In this document: positions 26,555 through 36,461 of the stretch, one piece after another
How the letters are laid out: each line of letters opens with the position of its first letter
Numbering within the stretch: the first letter of the stretch is position 1
Virus record (IMG/VR): IMGVR_UViG_3300009506_000004
Span: 62,001-126,000 of that record
Source of the DNA: a virus
Strand: one strand, 5' to 3'
Length of the DNA: 64,000 bases
Translations under genes and position numbers: made by a program
Notes under the pieces: generated by a model
Database searches by the model: none
What the model was told of the DNA's origin: nothing
Seen by the model: only the letters and a program-made list of their open reading frames with translations

Positions 26555-27147
26555 TACACTACTCCACTAGCTAATTGTTGGAAGTCCAAGATACTATAAC
26601 CAGTAAGATTGTGGATCTGTTCTGGTATGACGCCAATCAATTCTGTACCCATTACTTCCCAAAGTGTATCAAATTCGTTATCTTTTACTTGTTTTATTTC
26701 ATATTTTTTACCACCATAAACAATCCAATCATCTTGAGCAATTTCATATCCTATCGGCAAATCTCTAGGGTCTATATAAAACCATCTTGAAGCACGATCA
26801 TACGTTCCACCATAAACAAATTGCTTATCAGATGAAATCATTGATATAGTTTGTGTTTGTGTACGTTCTATTTTTACTGGTAGTATAATAACACGTGAAA
26901 TAGTAATAACTGTTCTACCAGGCCAAGTTTTAACACCTGTTTTTGTATCAGTAGTTGGATTCCCTTGCCTATACAAGAAAATAGAACCACCATACAATCT
27001 CTTTAACTTATATATTGTATTTCTAATGCGTATTGTCACGTATCTACCTACTATCCTAGAATTTGGTGCAACTGCTTGTGGTACTAATCCTGATGGTAGT
27101 AAACCACTTCCAGGGCTTATGCCATAGCCATACATTACAATTGTCAT
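26554..27147 (-). CDS. Head-tail joining (head closure-like) protein (197 aa)
   Basis: Beta-rich protein with YVTIRIRNTIYKL and WIVYGGKKYEIKQVKDNEFDTLWEV, the latter resembling SPP1 gp16/HK97-type head closure proteins. It lies between a large virion protein and the tail terminator candidate, where a closure protein would sit. Its first codons overlap the preceding stop (ATGA-type). Confidence 0.5.
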   Translation of the reverse strand: MTIVMYGYGISPGSGLLPSGLVPQAVAPNSRIVGRYVTIRIRNTIYKLKRLYGGSIFLYRQGNPTTDTKTGVKTWPGRTVITISRVIILPVKIERTQTQTISMISSDKQFVYGGTYDRASRWFYIDPRDLPIGYEIAQDDWIVYGGKKYEIKQVKDNEFDTLWEVMGTELIGVIPEQIHNLTGYSILDFQQLASGVV

Positions 27148-28388
27148 AGCACTTCCATTTTATTTCTTCTCTCGGCACCTTGTCCACGATATTTCTGAGA
27201 ACCATCTACATCTTCGTATATATCAGCCTGAAGTAATGGAGAACCATCATCATCATAAACAATAAGCTTACCAGTATCAGGATTTGTTTCTAATCTATTT
27301 GTAGTAATCTTTCTGGTCATTTGTACGTCTGTTCCGTCAACGAAGCCACATTTTACTACTGTTGTTCCATTACTTCCATCAGTTAATAATCCTGTTCCTC
27401 TTATAACTATATGGCCACCTGTACATGTTTCATCTAAAATAAGACATCCAGGATCCATATCAACTGATGCATAACACCCAGCTGTGAAATTTTCAAATTT
27501 TATTATACCAGAATAATTTCTTAAATTAAAATTAACATTAGAACCAAAATCAATAATAGGTGGTATATCTTCTGATATTTTACTTACACATGAATAAAAA
27601 CTAACAATAGCATCATTATCAATTACTATATCAGATTCAATGTGACATTCTCTAAAAATACCATCTAATCCAACCAAAATACCTAAAGTACATTGATCTG
27701 CTTCTATTTGGCCCTCCATTGTTCCTTCAATAGATATATTATGGAAATCACAATTATTTACATCAAAACCACCTATATTAATAGTGTCAGAAATTTCACC
27801 ACCAGTCCCTTTAAATGACCAATTTGTAATATTTCTGTCTAATGTAAAACTTCCTCTGATATTAAATGCTCTTAATTTATCTCTTACAGCTATAGTAAAA
27901 GCATCTGCTATATTATCTACAGGATTAGTTGGTGTTCCAACACCTTCGGCTGTACCAGGTACACCATTAAATTCATCTACATAAACAGCTTGTAATAATT
28001 GAGTTAAATCTAATCTAGCAACAGAAGCATCAACTAAATTAGAAACTCTGTGTGTTACAAGAACTGTATAAGTACCAAGAGTAGGAATAACTGTAGATTC
28101 ACCATAAGGATCAGTATATAAATTACCAACGATTAATAATTCATGATCAGCTTCTTGTGGTCTTATTTTCCACCCATTTATTAAAAAGTAAGTTGAACCA
28201 AGATTTTGAACATCAGAAATTGGGTCACCACCTACAGCTCTTAATGCAGGTGCCCATTTCATATTGTCATCAAGTTGTACCTCTTCCTTCCAATCAGAAT
28301 ATAAATCTACTTGTACATCCAATTCAACAACACCCGGCTTCAAAATGAATATCCGGTTTTCCCAGTCTGCTGTCCATTTTGCTGCCAT
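27144..28388 (-). CDS. Beta-helix-like virion protein (414 aa)
   Basis: Residues about 160-330 consist of short repeated strands ending in I/V/G or N (IGGFDVNNCDFHNISIEG, QIEADQCTLGIL), typical of a right-handed beta-helix. The N-terminus starts with a conserved adaptor-like part (WENRIFILKPGVVELDVQVD) and the C-terminus with NPDTGKLIVYDDDGSPLLQA. It is probably a neck appendage or fibre. Specific attachment is unknown. Confidence 0.55.
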   Translation of the reverse strand: MAAKWTADWENRIFILKPGVVELDVQVDLYSDWKEEVQLDDNMKWAPALRAVGGDPISDVQNLGSTYFLINGWKIRPQEADHELLIVGNLYTDPYGESTVIPTLGTYTVLVTHRVSNLVDASVARLDLTQLLQAVYVDEFNGVPGTAEGVGTPTNPVDNIADAFTIAVRDKLRAFNIRGSFTLDRNITNWSFKGTGGEISDTINIGGFDVNNCDFHNISIEGTMEGQIEADQCTLGILVGLDGIFRECHIESDIVIDNDAIVSFYSCVSKISEDIPPIIDFGSNVNFNLRNYSGIIKFENFTAGCYASVDMDPGCLILDETCTGGHIVIRGTGLLTDGSNGTTVVKCGFVDGTDVQMTRKITTNRLETNPDTGKLIVYDDDGSPLLQADIYEDVDGSQKYRGQGAERRNKMEVL

Positions 28389-28400
28389 TTAATTGATTCC

Positions 28401-30443
28401 TTATGGGTTAGAATAATTTCTATCAAATTGTTGTTGAATAGGAATAGAAGTGTTTACAGTAGGCATTAGGTAATTTTCTATTCTAATTGGAACATACTCA
28501 ATATGATGGATTATAATATCAACATATGAATTTGTATCAGCTGTAAATGTAAAACTAGTACCAGAATTTTCAACACCATCTACTTCTGTTGTAGTCCCGG
28601 CCTCATAAACTCTTACTTCTGTATTTGCTATTAAGCCAGTTAATGTAACATCAGCAGTACTATTTACTGTAGTAGAACCACCACCTGTATCATCTATTTC
28701 ATCTTCATCAATATTACTTTCAGAGGCGTTAATCGTTACTGTACTAGCACTACTATTCTCACCATGCCATTTAGGTGTACCAGTACTTCCAAAGCCAAAG
28801 AAATTTAATCTACTAGCTGTATAGGAGCCAGATGATGGGAAATGAGTATGATGTTCAATATTATTAGAAATCCAAGCTTGCCCTAAAGCAGGCCCACTTG
28901 ATACAGTAGATGTATTTCTAGCTCTAACATAATATATTGGAATTTTAGCTTCAACATCCCAATCATATGTTCCCCAATCTGATGGCAATGTCCAAGATAC
29001 AGTTTGTGAACCACTAACTGTGAACCCAGTAGTATTATCAGTAACACCACTTAAAGCTGACCAACTTGATCCATCCCAATATTCCCATGTTATAACATTA
29101 CTTGCTCTAGTAGTTGTAGTATTTACTGTTATTTCAGTAAATTTTCTCTCACTACCAAAACTAATATAATCACCAGAATAATAAGGTAAAGCAACATCGT
29201 TGGATGTAGAATTATTAATATCTGTTGTGTCTTCATATACAGGTGGATAAGCTGCTGTACTGTATATCAAACAATATTTAAGTGGTATATCAGTGTCTAC
29301 ATCTGCTATAAAATTAATTTGTTTTATTTGATGGCTACTAACAAATTCTAATCCTCTATCAGGAACTGGGCCAATAATTGTATTATTCAAAAATTCAACA
29401 GTATTTGGTTGAATTTCGCCACATTTAATAAATGTACAACCAATTATGTCTGTTATTGTTGACCCAGCAAATTGAGAAACACCCAATCTCTTAAAAGTTG
29501 TACCGTAAAAATTACAACTATCAATATCAGAATTATCTGTTTCTTGGTCTATTTCTATATAGTCACCATCACTTGAGATAACACCACCTAAAATACCCTT
29601 TCTGTCGTCACCAGATCCAATTACTTCCCCTAATTGAAAATCAGTCGTACCAGTGGAATTTCCTTGAAATACTAACTTAAAACAACCATTTTGTGATAAA
29701 GAGCCACCACGAAAATCATTATTTCTAACAAATATTTTTGCATTAGTATTATCTGTAAAATCAACACTATTTGATCCGGATCCATCACCAAAAATTAATT
29801 CACCAGTTAATAAATAACCACCTCCAGATAATGTTTGTAAAATTCCATATTTATTAGAAGTACTTTCATCATCAGCTGCAATTTCCTCAAAACCCTTCCC
29901 CGGAGTAGTATTTGTTCCTGTTATAATTAACCCTCTACCAAATCTAATTGCATCAATGAATACATTATCAGCTCTATTAGGTTTAGCTGAAGAATATGTT
30001 GATAAACCTATTCTTCTAACTGAATTCCAAGCAAAAGTACCACCACCGGCATTATAAGGATCTGTATTAGTGTCTACATATACATATTGCCAAGCTGGAG
30101 AAGGTACATAACGATAAGTACCAGGTACTCCTCTTCCTATACGGTAATAAAGCCATGCACTAGCACTATCATAAAAAATTAAATCTATTGTTGTAATTTT
30201 GGCTATTTCCATTAAACGATACCAAATTCTTACAACAGTATCTGTTAAATCTACATTACTTCCATAATCATATACTAATTCAGATGTACCAGCAGCATCC
30301 ACTTTACCAGAATAACATGAAGAACCTTGTAAATATTCATCTGTGTTATATGCAGCAGTAATATTAGTTGCATACCAGGTACCAGATTCACTAGATTCAG
30401 CTAATGTCCAATTTGTTAAGTTTGGTGTAATAGTAAGTGCCAT
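28401..30443 (-). CDS. Modular virion protein A (680 aa)
   Basis: N-terminal module MALTITPNLTNWTLAESSES is shared with the 32516 gene, followed by a beta-helix-like repeat part. The C-terminal 230 residues (WEYWDGSSW..LSGV, HFPSSGSYTAS, VRVYEAGTTTEVDGVENSG) are shared with the adjacent 30453 gene. It ends FDRNYSNP. Thus it is a chimera of two modules found separately in its neighbours. Surface-exposed capsid or whisker proteins are likely, but the family is not recognised. Confidence 0.55.
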   Translation of the reverse strand: MALTITPNLTNWTLAESSESGTWYATNITAAYNTDEYLQGSSCYSGKVDAAGTSELVYDYGSNVDLTDTVVRIWYRLMEIAKITTIDLIFYDSASAWLYYRIGRGVPGTYRYVPSPAWQYVYVDTNTDPYNAGGGTFAWNSVRRIGLSTYSSAKPNRADNVFIDAIRFGRGLIITGTNTTPGKGFEEIAADDESTSNKYGILQTLSGGGYLLTGELIFGDGSGSNSVDFTDNTNAKIFVRNNDFRGGSLSQNGCFKLVFQGNSTGTTDFQLGEVIGSGDDRKGILGGVISSDGDYIEIDQETDNSDIDSCNFYGTTFKRLGVSQFAGSTITDIIGCTFIKCGEIQPNTVEFLNNTIIGPVPDRGLEFVSSHQIKQINFIADVDTDIPLKYCLIYSTAAYPPVYEDTTDINNSTSNDVALPYYSGDYISFGSERKFTEITVNTTTTRASNVITWEYWDGSSWSALSGVTDNTTGFTVSGSQTVSWTLPSDWGTYDWDVEAKIPIYYVRARNTSTVSSGPALGQAWISNNIEHHTHFPSSGSYTASRLNFFGFGSTGTPKWHGENSSASTVTINASESNIDEDEIDDTGGGSTTVNSTADVTLTGLIANTEVRVYEAGTTTEVDGVENSGTSFTFTADTNSYVDIIIHHIEYVPIRIENYLMPTVNTSIPIQQQFDRNYSNP

Positions 30444-30452
30444 TTATCACTC

Positions 30453-32513
30453 CTACGGATTATCGTAATTTCTATCAAATTGTTGCTGAATTGGGATAGT
30501 TGTATTTATTGTAGGAATTGTATATCCTTCTATTCTAATTGGAACATACTCAATATGATGTATAATAATATCTACATCAGAACTAACATCTGCACTAAAT
30601 GTAAAACTAGTACCAGAGTTTTCAACACCATCTACCTCTGTTGTAGTTCCGGCTTCATAAACTCTTACTTCTGTATTTGCTATTAAGCCAGAAAGTGTAA
30701 TATCAGCTGTGCTGTTAACAGTAGTAGAACCACCTCCAGTATTTTCTATTTCATTTTGAGCAATATTACTTTCAGAAGCATTAATTGTAACTGTACCAGC
30801 ACTACTATTCTCACCGTGCCATTTAGGTTCACCAGCCGGGCTAGTACCGATGAAATTCAAATTACTAGCAGTAAATGTTCCTGATGATGGAAAATGGACA
30901 TGATGTTCTACAACATCATTTAAGAATACTTGTGCTAATTTAGGGATATTAGATAAAGCAGATGATATTCTTGCACGGATATAATATAACGGTGTTTCTA
31001 AATCAATGGCTACTTTTGCCCAATCACTTGGAGGATCGAAAGTAACATCTTGTAAACCACTTACACTAAAACCACCAGTATCATCTACCAAACCACTGAG
31101 AGGTTCCCAAGAATCACCATCCCAATACTCCCATACTATTAAACCATCAGCTCCAAAACTCCAGCCACTATTACCACCTTGATCAAGGACTGTGCCATCA
31201 GTAGCATCTATTGCAGAAGTAACATATGTACATACAGAATCTAAAACATTACAATATGATGCTGACCCGGTTATTCCACTTGCTAAATTAAAATTTAAAT
31301 TATCAATATTTAATTGAGTACCATTAACTCCACCTAAAGTTAATATGCCTCCATCTAAATCAAATGTTCCATCATTCATATCATAATCAGTACCATTATG
31401 AAATCTAAATCCAGTAGATCCATTTATGCTTACATTTCCATCACTCCAAACTGTATATCCAGCTAGGTCAAAATCACCATCTATACCAGTGAAAGAATCT
31501 GTATATAAATCTGAAGCAAGTGTCAAACTACCACCAGATTTATTTACTTCAATATCATCTAAAATACTCCCATAATTATCAGTAAATATTTGATCATTAG
31601 TACCAGAAAAAATTATAGTACCTGTTCCTTTTGACCAATAACTATCAGTAGAATTATAATCAATATAAAGATCACCTTGAAATTCTAAATCTGGATTATT
31701 GATAGAACAATTAAAATGTACTTCATTAGAACCAGATACTAACCCTATTCTGCATTCATCTGTAAAAATGGGACAAGTTGAACCAACTCTAATTTCTACA
31801 TCAGCATCATTTCCTTGTGTACTAAACCATATAGGTATATTTATTGTCCCTGTTCCACTTAGCAAAAATGGACTTGATGCATCATCGCCCCAAATAGAAT
31901 ATGTTATAGCTGCATCACCATTTAAACTACCATTTACAACAGCTTCTTTTAGGATAATTATACCAGGTTCTTCTGGTGGATCGGTGTTATTACATATTAA
32001 GATTGCATTATTTTCTATAATTAATTTATTTATTATTTTTATACCAACTCCAAAATCTAAATAAGTAGCACCATTAACTATGGTTAAATCATATAAAGCA
32101 TTAGTTTTCCCACAATTATGTGTATTATAAGAACCTGTTAATCTTATATGTGATGTACCATAAGTCCAGGTACCTTGAGTATAACAATAAAAATTTCCAC
32201 CTACTGTTAATGTACAATTACCTAAATCTACAGCAGAAGTAGAACCAGCAAAATTACAACTATCAATTATATTATGACTATAAGAAGAATCAGCAAAATC
32301 TAATAAACCATCAAAACTTGTTATTACAATTTTATAACAATCTATTGCTATATCAGTAATACAAGTTCCACTACCAGTATAAGATCCATCAAATGTAGCT
32401 GTATCTGCTGTCCCAGGTACACCAGCACCACCCGAACCACCAGATGATGTTGACCAATTACCTGAATTATTCCAATAACTACTTGATGCACCAACCCAAT
32501 ATAATATAGCCAT
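30453..32513 (-). CDS. Modular virion protein B (686 aa)
   Basis: The N-terminus MAILYWVGASSSYWNNSGNW is followed by T/S/G-rich repeated strands, resembling filamentous adhesin-like repeats. The C-terminal 230 residues repeat those of protein A, with the same HHIEYVPIRIE block and an end FDRNYDNP. A different N-terminal receptor or glycan-binding module on a common C-terminal anchor is the simplest reading. Confidence 0.55.
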   Translation of the reverse strand: MAILYWVGASSSYWNNSGNWSTSSGGSGGAGVPGTADTATFDGSYTGSGTCITDIAIDCYKIVITSFDGLLDFADSSYSHNIIDSCNFAGSTSAVDLGNCTLTVGGNFYCYTQGTWTYGTSHIRLTGSYNTHNCGKTNALYDLTIVNGATYLDFGVGIKIINKLIIENNAILICNNTDPPEEPGIIILKEAVVNGSLNGDAAITYSIWGDDASSPFLLSGTGTINIPIWFSTQGNDADVEIRVGSTCPIFTDECRIGLVSGSNEVHFNCSINNPDLEFQGDLYIDYNSTDSYWSKGTGTIIFSGTNDQIFTDNYGSILDDIEVNKSGGSLTLASDLYTDSFTGIDGDFDLAGYTVWSDGNVSINGSTGFRFHNGTDYDMNDGTFDLDGGILTLGGVNGTQLNIDNLNFNLASGITGSASYCNVLDSVCTYVTSAIDATDGTVLDQGGNSGWSFGADGLIVWEYWDGDSWEPLSGLVDDTGGFSVSGLQDVTFDPPSDWAKVAIDLETPLYYIRARISSALSNIPKLAQVFLNDVVEHHVHFPSSGTFTASNLNFIGTSPAGEPKWHGENSSAGTVTINASESNIAQNEIENTGGGSTTVNSTADITLSGLIANTEVRVYEAGTTTEVDGVENSGTSFTFSADVSSDVDIIIHHIEYVPIRIEGYTIPTINTTIPIQQQFDRNYDNP

Positions 32514-32515
32514 AA

Positions 32516-33862
32516 TTAAATTCTCACAGTACTAGTATTTATACCTAATTTTGAAAAATGACTACGAGAGCCAAAAACAATATGCCCTAGATATGAACTA
32601 TCTGCTACAATAACATCATCTGATGTAGAATCATTTGCTTCATCAGTATATTCAGTATATGCACTAGTTACAGTACTGTAATGATATACTTTTCTAATTG
32701 GTTGATCTTCAGTTGTGCCAGCGATGAAATCAATTTGTTTTATTTGATGTCCACTTACAATTTCTAATCCACGATCAGGAACTGGGGCAATAATTGTGTT
32801 ATTTAAAAATTCAACAGTATTTGGCTGAATTTCATCACACTTAATGAATGTGCAACCAATGGCTTCTTGAGTTGTTGAACCAGCCATTTTTATATTACTA
32901 GCATTTTCAAATGTTACACCATACAAATTACAACTATCAATATCTGAAGAATCTGTTTCTGAATCAAAAGTAAATTTTTCATCTTCAGAAACAAATGTTG
33001 GGCCTAAAGCACCTTGTCTATCGTCACCTGTCCCATTTAATACACCTAATTCAAAATCAGTAGTCCCTGTAGCATTTCCTACAATTGAAATATTATAAAT
33101 TCCAGTATTATCTAAAGTACCAACTATTTTTTCGTTGGTTCTCATAAAAATAACAGGTGCATCTGTATCTGTAAAATCTACACTACTTGACCCAGAAGAA
33201 TCACCAAAAATTAATTCACCAGTTAAAAGATAAGCACCACCTTCTAATTTTTGCAAAATACCATATTTATTAGAAGTGCTTTCATCAGTATCTGCAATTT
33301 CTGCAAATCCTTTTCCAGGAATAGAATTCGTACCAGTAATAATTAACCCACGACCATATCTTATAGCATCAATAAAGACATTATCTGAACGCGCTGGTTT
33401 AGTAGTCATAAAGCATGACATACCAATTTTTCTTAATGTACTAAAGCTAACAGTACCACTACCAGTATCAAAAGGTGTATTTACATCAACTACATAGTAA
33501 TTCCAACCTTCTTTAGTTACATCATTACCACCAACATACCATTCTCCCCAGTTCCCAGATCCATCAACCACGTAAATACGTATACCACCATTAGCTTTAG
33601 AATAATATTTATTTATTTCGCCATGTCTAGCCCAAATTCTAATAACTTGATTTGAAAGGTTTTGATTACTCCCATAATTATAAATCATATAAGAGCGAGT
33701 GGCAGCAGTTTTTACAGTACAAGACCAACAAGATGATCCTTGTACATATTCATCTGTGTTTTGCCCCCAACCATTATTAACTTGTAAAACTTCCCAAGAA
33801 CCTGATTCACTAGATTCAGCCAATGTCCAATTTGTTAAATTTGGTGTTATAGTAAGAGCCAT
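32516..33862 (-). CDS. Modular virion protein C (448 aa), lacking the shared C-terminal module
   Basis: Aligns with protein A over its whole length from MALTITPNLTNWTLAESSES to the beta-helix part, then stops at TSTVRI where A continues into the shared C-terminal anchor. An upstream in-frame ATG at 33946 exists, but ATG 33862 has GAGGAA five nt upstream and matches the paralogue's start, so it is preferred. It is either a shortened paralogue or a separate chain that assembles with the adjacent C-terminal module. Next gene starts 3 nt on. Confidence 0.55.
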   Translation of the reverse strand: MALTITPNLTNWTLAESSESGSWEVLQVNNGWGQNTDEYVQGSSCWSCTVKTAATRSYMIYNYGSNQNLSNQVIRIWARHGEINKYYSKANGGIRIYVVDGSGNWGEWYVGGNDVTKEGWNYYVVDVNTPFDTGSGTVSFSTLRKIGMSCFMTTKPARSDNVFIDAIRYGRGLIITGTNSIPGKGFAEIADTDESTSNKYGILQKLEGGAYLLTGELIFGDSSGSSSVDFTDTDAPVIFMRTNEKIVGTLDNTGIYNISIVGNATGTTDFELGVLNGTGDDRQGALGPTFVSEDEKFTFDSETDSSDIDSCNLYGVTFENASNIKMAGSTTQEAIGCTFIKCDEIQPNTVEFLNNTIIAPVPDRGLEIVSGHQIKQIDFIAGTTEDQPIRKVYHYSTVTSAYTEYTDEANDSTSDDVIVADSSYLGHIVFGSRSHFSKLGINTSTVRI

Positions 33863-33956
33863 TGGTTCCTCATTTGTTTTTACATTTGCATATTGTTTTA
33901 AAATTAATCCAGATTTTGCCGATAAGTTTTTCTTTTTACGGGGCATAATTCGACAA

Positions 33957-33982
33957 AATTGGGCTAGAAAACTAGCTCAATT
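33957..33982 (-). terminator. 11-bp hairpin with A4 loop between two virion genes
   Basis: AATTGGGCTAG and CTAGCTCAATT pair over 11 positions (one G-U) around AAAA. On the leftward strand it is followed by TTTTGTC. It lies between the 699-aa virion gene and modular protein C and is probably a partial terminator. Confidence 0.6.
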
Positions 33983-33986
33983 CCTT

Positions 33987-36086
33987 TTATGGATTAGAGT
34001 AGTTACGTTCGAGAGCAGCAACAACACTGAATGATTGCCCAACAGCACGTTGTATAGTACCAGATGTTTCAACAAATTGAGCAGTTTCTAATCCGATAGC
34101 TCTAATTATTATAGCAGCATCTGTCCCGGATGTTCTCCCACCTTGGACATTGTTGTCATAATCAAAATCAAAATTAATTTGTGAAGCACCAATAGAACCA
34201 GCTATATCTTGGTCATCGTTATCATCAACAATTATTGCATCAGCGCTATTAATTGGGTTTTTGTCTAAACTAGAAGAGGCTGGTGATTCATTACTTACTG
34301 TATCTCCATTAATTTTATTTACGGCAGCAGTCCATGGTCCAGTACCTGCTGGTGCTCCAGTTAATTGCCAAATTCCATTATTATTTGGATCAGCATAACC
34401 GTCTAATTTAATATAATCACCATTAGATAATTCTGCAACTAAATCAGTTATACTTGAATTCAAAGTAGCAGTACTTCCACTAGCACCTGATAAACTAAAC
34501 CCAGAATTAGTAAATCTTTCAGTATATTCATAAAATACCCAATACTCACCAGATGAATCATTAACTAAGTTAGTATTAAAGTTAATAGTACCAGCTGCAA
34601 CGAATGGATAAGTTCGTTCTGTTCCGGTATTATCAACAAATACTAACCTGTTTGTATCATTAGAACTAAACCCTTCAATAACAACACCAGAGCCACCGCC
34701 GTTTGGATTACTTGGAATTTTAGGACCACATTTAAGTGTATCACCAACAAAAACCAGTAATTCGTCAGCTGTTTTACCAACAACTGTTTGGTCGGTACTA
34801 TCAATATCAGAAGCTTGTCTTAGTAAATATTGAACTTTTTCGTATATCTCTTCTGCTGTTGCAGAAACTGGTGTAGAACGTTGAAGTGTAAACGAAAGAT
34901 TAGATTCAGAACCACTTAAAGCAGCACTTAAAGTGACAGTTGTACCAGAAGCTGTTGTTACATTATGGATACCTTTATCAGTACCCTCATGGATTACTAA
35001 TGTTCCGCCATCATAAATACTAGATGGAATTCCACCTTCAGTAGTAGTAAAAGTTGTAGTACCAGCAGATGCACCATCAACACCAGAAAAAGTACCAACA
35101 TCAACTACAATACCAAAATTTCTAGCTGTACCTACTAAATCAATATCTCTTGAAAAAGCTTGATCAAAATATCTTACAACAATTTGTGTATAAGGTGAAT
35201 TTGAAGATATATTAGCATCAGTTTCAGAAATTTTTAAGTCAGTAGCATTTGCAAGAGGAAATCGATAAGCCTGATATGTTAATTCAGTAACACCAATATC
35301 ACTTAATTCTGATTGATCGAATAATTTACCATTAGTATCAGCATCACGAATGCGGAGGAATAATTTAAGTTTATTCCTAAATTCTCTAGCAAATGTAACT
35401 GTAGTATCACCAGTGTCGGCTGTTAACCCAGTTGTAGTAATAACACTAGCTGAAATATCAGTAATAACATATGTACCGTCATTAGCTGGGTTATCAGCAT
35501 TAGATACTTCAATACGTCCACCAATTTTATACCCTTCTGTTAACCAACTACCAGCATCATTTCGTGTAATTGTCGTAGTAGTAAAATCAAAACCTGTACT
35601 AGTATCAGCGGGTGTGATATTATTATATGTTTCTACAACTTCATTAACTGGGCCAGCTCTATCAAAATCTACAGGAGCTGAAGTATCGGTTGGATCATCA
35701 CCTTGCTGATAATAAGCTGTATCATTATCTTCATCTTCAAATGAACCAAGAGTAATAACGCCAGAAAATTCTTTCTTTAATATATCATATTCGTCAATTT
35801 CTCGCCAACCGGCTGTACGAATTAATTTCCTTGTTGTATCATTGTATGGCTCCCAATCTTCAATCCATTCAAATTGCTCCGGTGTAATAGCAATTTGAGG
35901 AAATGGGTGGGGAATAAGCGTAGCATCAGATTTCCATTCTTCTTTAAAGAAAGAATATAATGCTTGTAAAGTAACACCATCACTAGTTAAGTTACCAGCT
36001 ATATTTAATGTAACTTTCCTAGTCGAAGTATTAATTGTTACTTCAGTGCCTTGATTAAGGTCATCGGGGTCAACTATAATTGCCAT
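33987..36086 (-). CDS. Large virion structural protein (699 aa)
   Basis: Begins MAIIVDPDDLNQGTEVTINT, which is followed by a conserved adaptor-type region (SFFKEEWKSDATLIPHPFPQ, ITPEQFEWIEDWEP). The central and C-terminal parts are beta-rich and T/S/G-rich. It ends with AALERNYSNP, sharing the last six residues with modular proteins A and B. It is placed immediately after the coat gene and small membrane-anchored protein. A capsid-associated fibre or tail appendage is likely. Confidence 0.55.
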   Translation of the reverse strand: MAIIVDPDDLNQGTEVTINTSTRKVTLNIAGNLTSDGVTLQALYSFFKEEWKSDATLIPHPFPQIAITPEQFEWIEDWEPYNDTTRKLIRTAGWREIDEYDILKKEFSGVITLGSFEDEDNDTAYYQQGDDPTDTSAPVDFDRAGPVNEVVETYNNITPADTSTGFDFTTTTITRNDAGSWLTEGYKIGGRIEVSNADNPANDGTYVITDISASVITTTGLTADTGDTTVTFAREFRNKLKLFLRIRDADTNGKLFDQSELSDIGVTELTYQAYRFPLANATDLKISETDANISSNSPYTQIVVRYFDQAFSRDIDLVGTARNFGIVVDVGTFSGVDGASAGTTTFTTTEGGIPSSIYDGGTLVIHEGTDKGIHNVTTASGTTVTLSAALSGSESNLSFTLQRSTPVSATAEEIYEKVQYLLRQASDIDSTDQTVVGKTADELLVFVGDTLKCGPKIPSNPNGGGSGVVIEGFSSNDTNRLVFVDNTGTERTYPFVAAGTINFNTNLVNDSSGEYWVFYEYTERFTNSGFSLSGASGSTATLNSSITDLVAELSNGDYIKLDGYADPNNNGIWQLTGAPAGTGPWTAAVNKINGDTVSNESPASSSLDKNPINSADAIIVDDNDDQDIAGSIGASQINFDFDYDNNVQGGRTSGTDAAIIIRAIGLETAQFVETSGTIQRAVGQSFSVVAALERNYSNP

Positions 36087-36101
36087 TTATTTTATATCTC
36101 C

Positions 36102-36362
36102 TTACTGCTTTGAAATTAAAGCAGCTACAGCTGTTACTGCTGTACCAATAACTGTTGTAAATACAAACCAAAGAACTGCCTTAAAGCACGCATGGGATCT
36201 TTTTAATCTATCAACATCAGTGACCAGACCTGTTCTTTTATCTGTACCTCTTAAGACATCTTTTATGTCTAAAATATTACTATGTAGACCTTCAAGAATT
36301 ACACTTTGCCTAGCTTGTTCTATATGAAGGTCAACTAAAGTTGGGTTCTTTTGTACTGACAT
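36102..36362 (-). CDS. Small coiled-coil protein with C-terminal membrane helix (86 aa)
   Basis: Residues 1-60 are charged and helical, and about 62-82 are hydrophobic (AVLWFVFTTVIGTAVTAVAAL). This soluble helix plus C-terminal anchor layout resembles XhlA/hemolysin-type phage membrane proteins. ATG at 36362 has CAGAGG at good spacing. A longer in-frame start at 36404 would lie inside the 24-bp inverted repeat and is rejected. A lysis accessory or virion membrane role is possible. Confidence 0.55.
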   Translation of the reverse strand: MSVQKNPTLVDLHIEQARQSVILEGLHSNILDIKDVLRGTDKRTGLVTDVDRLKRSHACFKAVLWFVFTTVIGTAVTAVAALISKQ

Positions 36363-36382
36363 TGCATAACCTCTGCCCCATT

Positions 36383-36432
36383 GGGGTTTCTTTCTTATAT
36401 TCACTATGTAGTGAATATAAGAAAGAAACCCC
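36383..36432. repeat. Perfect 24-bp inverted repeat downstream of the coat gene
   Basis: Arms 36383-36406 and 36409-36432 are exact complements with only two nt between them. The outer GGGG/CCCC ends also pair with CCCC at 36377-36380 and with GGGG at 36441-36444. Three hairpins therefore share strands and are mutually exclusive. It lies between the coat gene and the small membrane protein gene. Confidence 0.85.
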
Positions 36433-36444
36433 TCCTAAGAGGGG
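36429..36444 (-). terminator. Intrinsic terminator after the coat gene
   Basis: CCCCTC and GAGGGG pair around a 4-nt loop. On the leftward strand TTTCTTTCTT follows immediately. Eighteen nt past the coat-protein stop, it is well placed to end most of the abundant coat transcript. Confidence 0.8.
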
Positions 36445-36461
36445 CTTCTTTATTTATTTAA

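Noticed and set aside
32516-33946. Longer start of modular virion protein C at 33946
   Set aside because: The extra 28 residues lack a ribosome site and are absent from the paralogue, while ATG 33862 has one and aligns.
36102-36404. Longer start of the small coiled-coil membrane protein at 36404
   Set aside because: It would lie inside the 24-bp inverted repeat; ATG 36362 has a good ribosome site.
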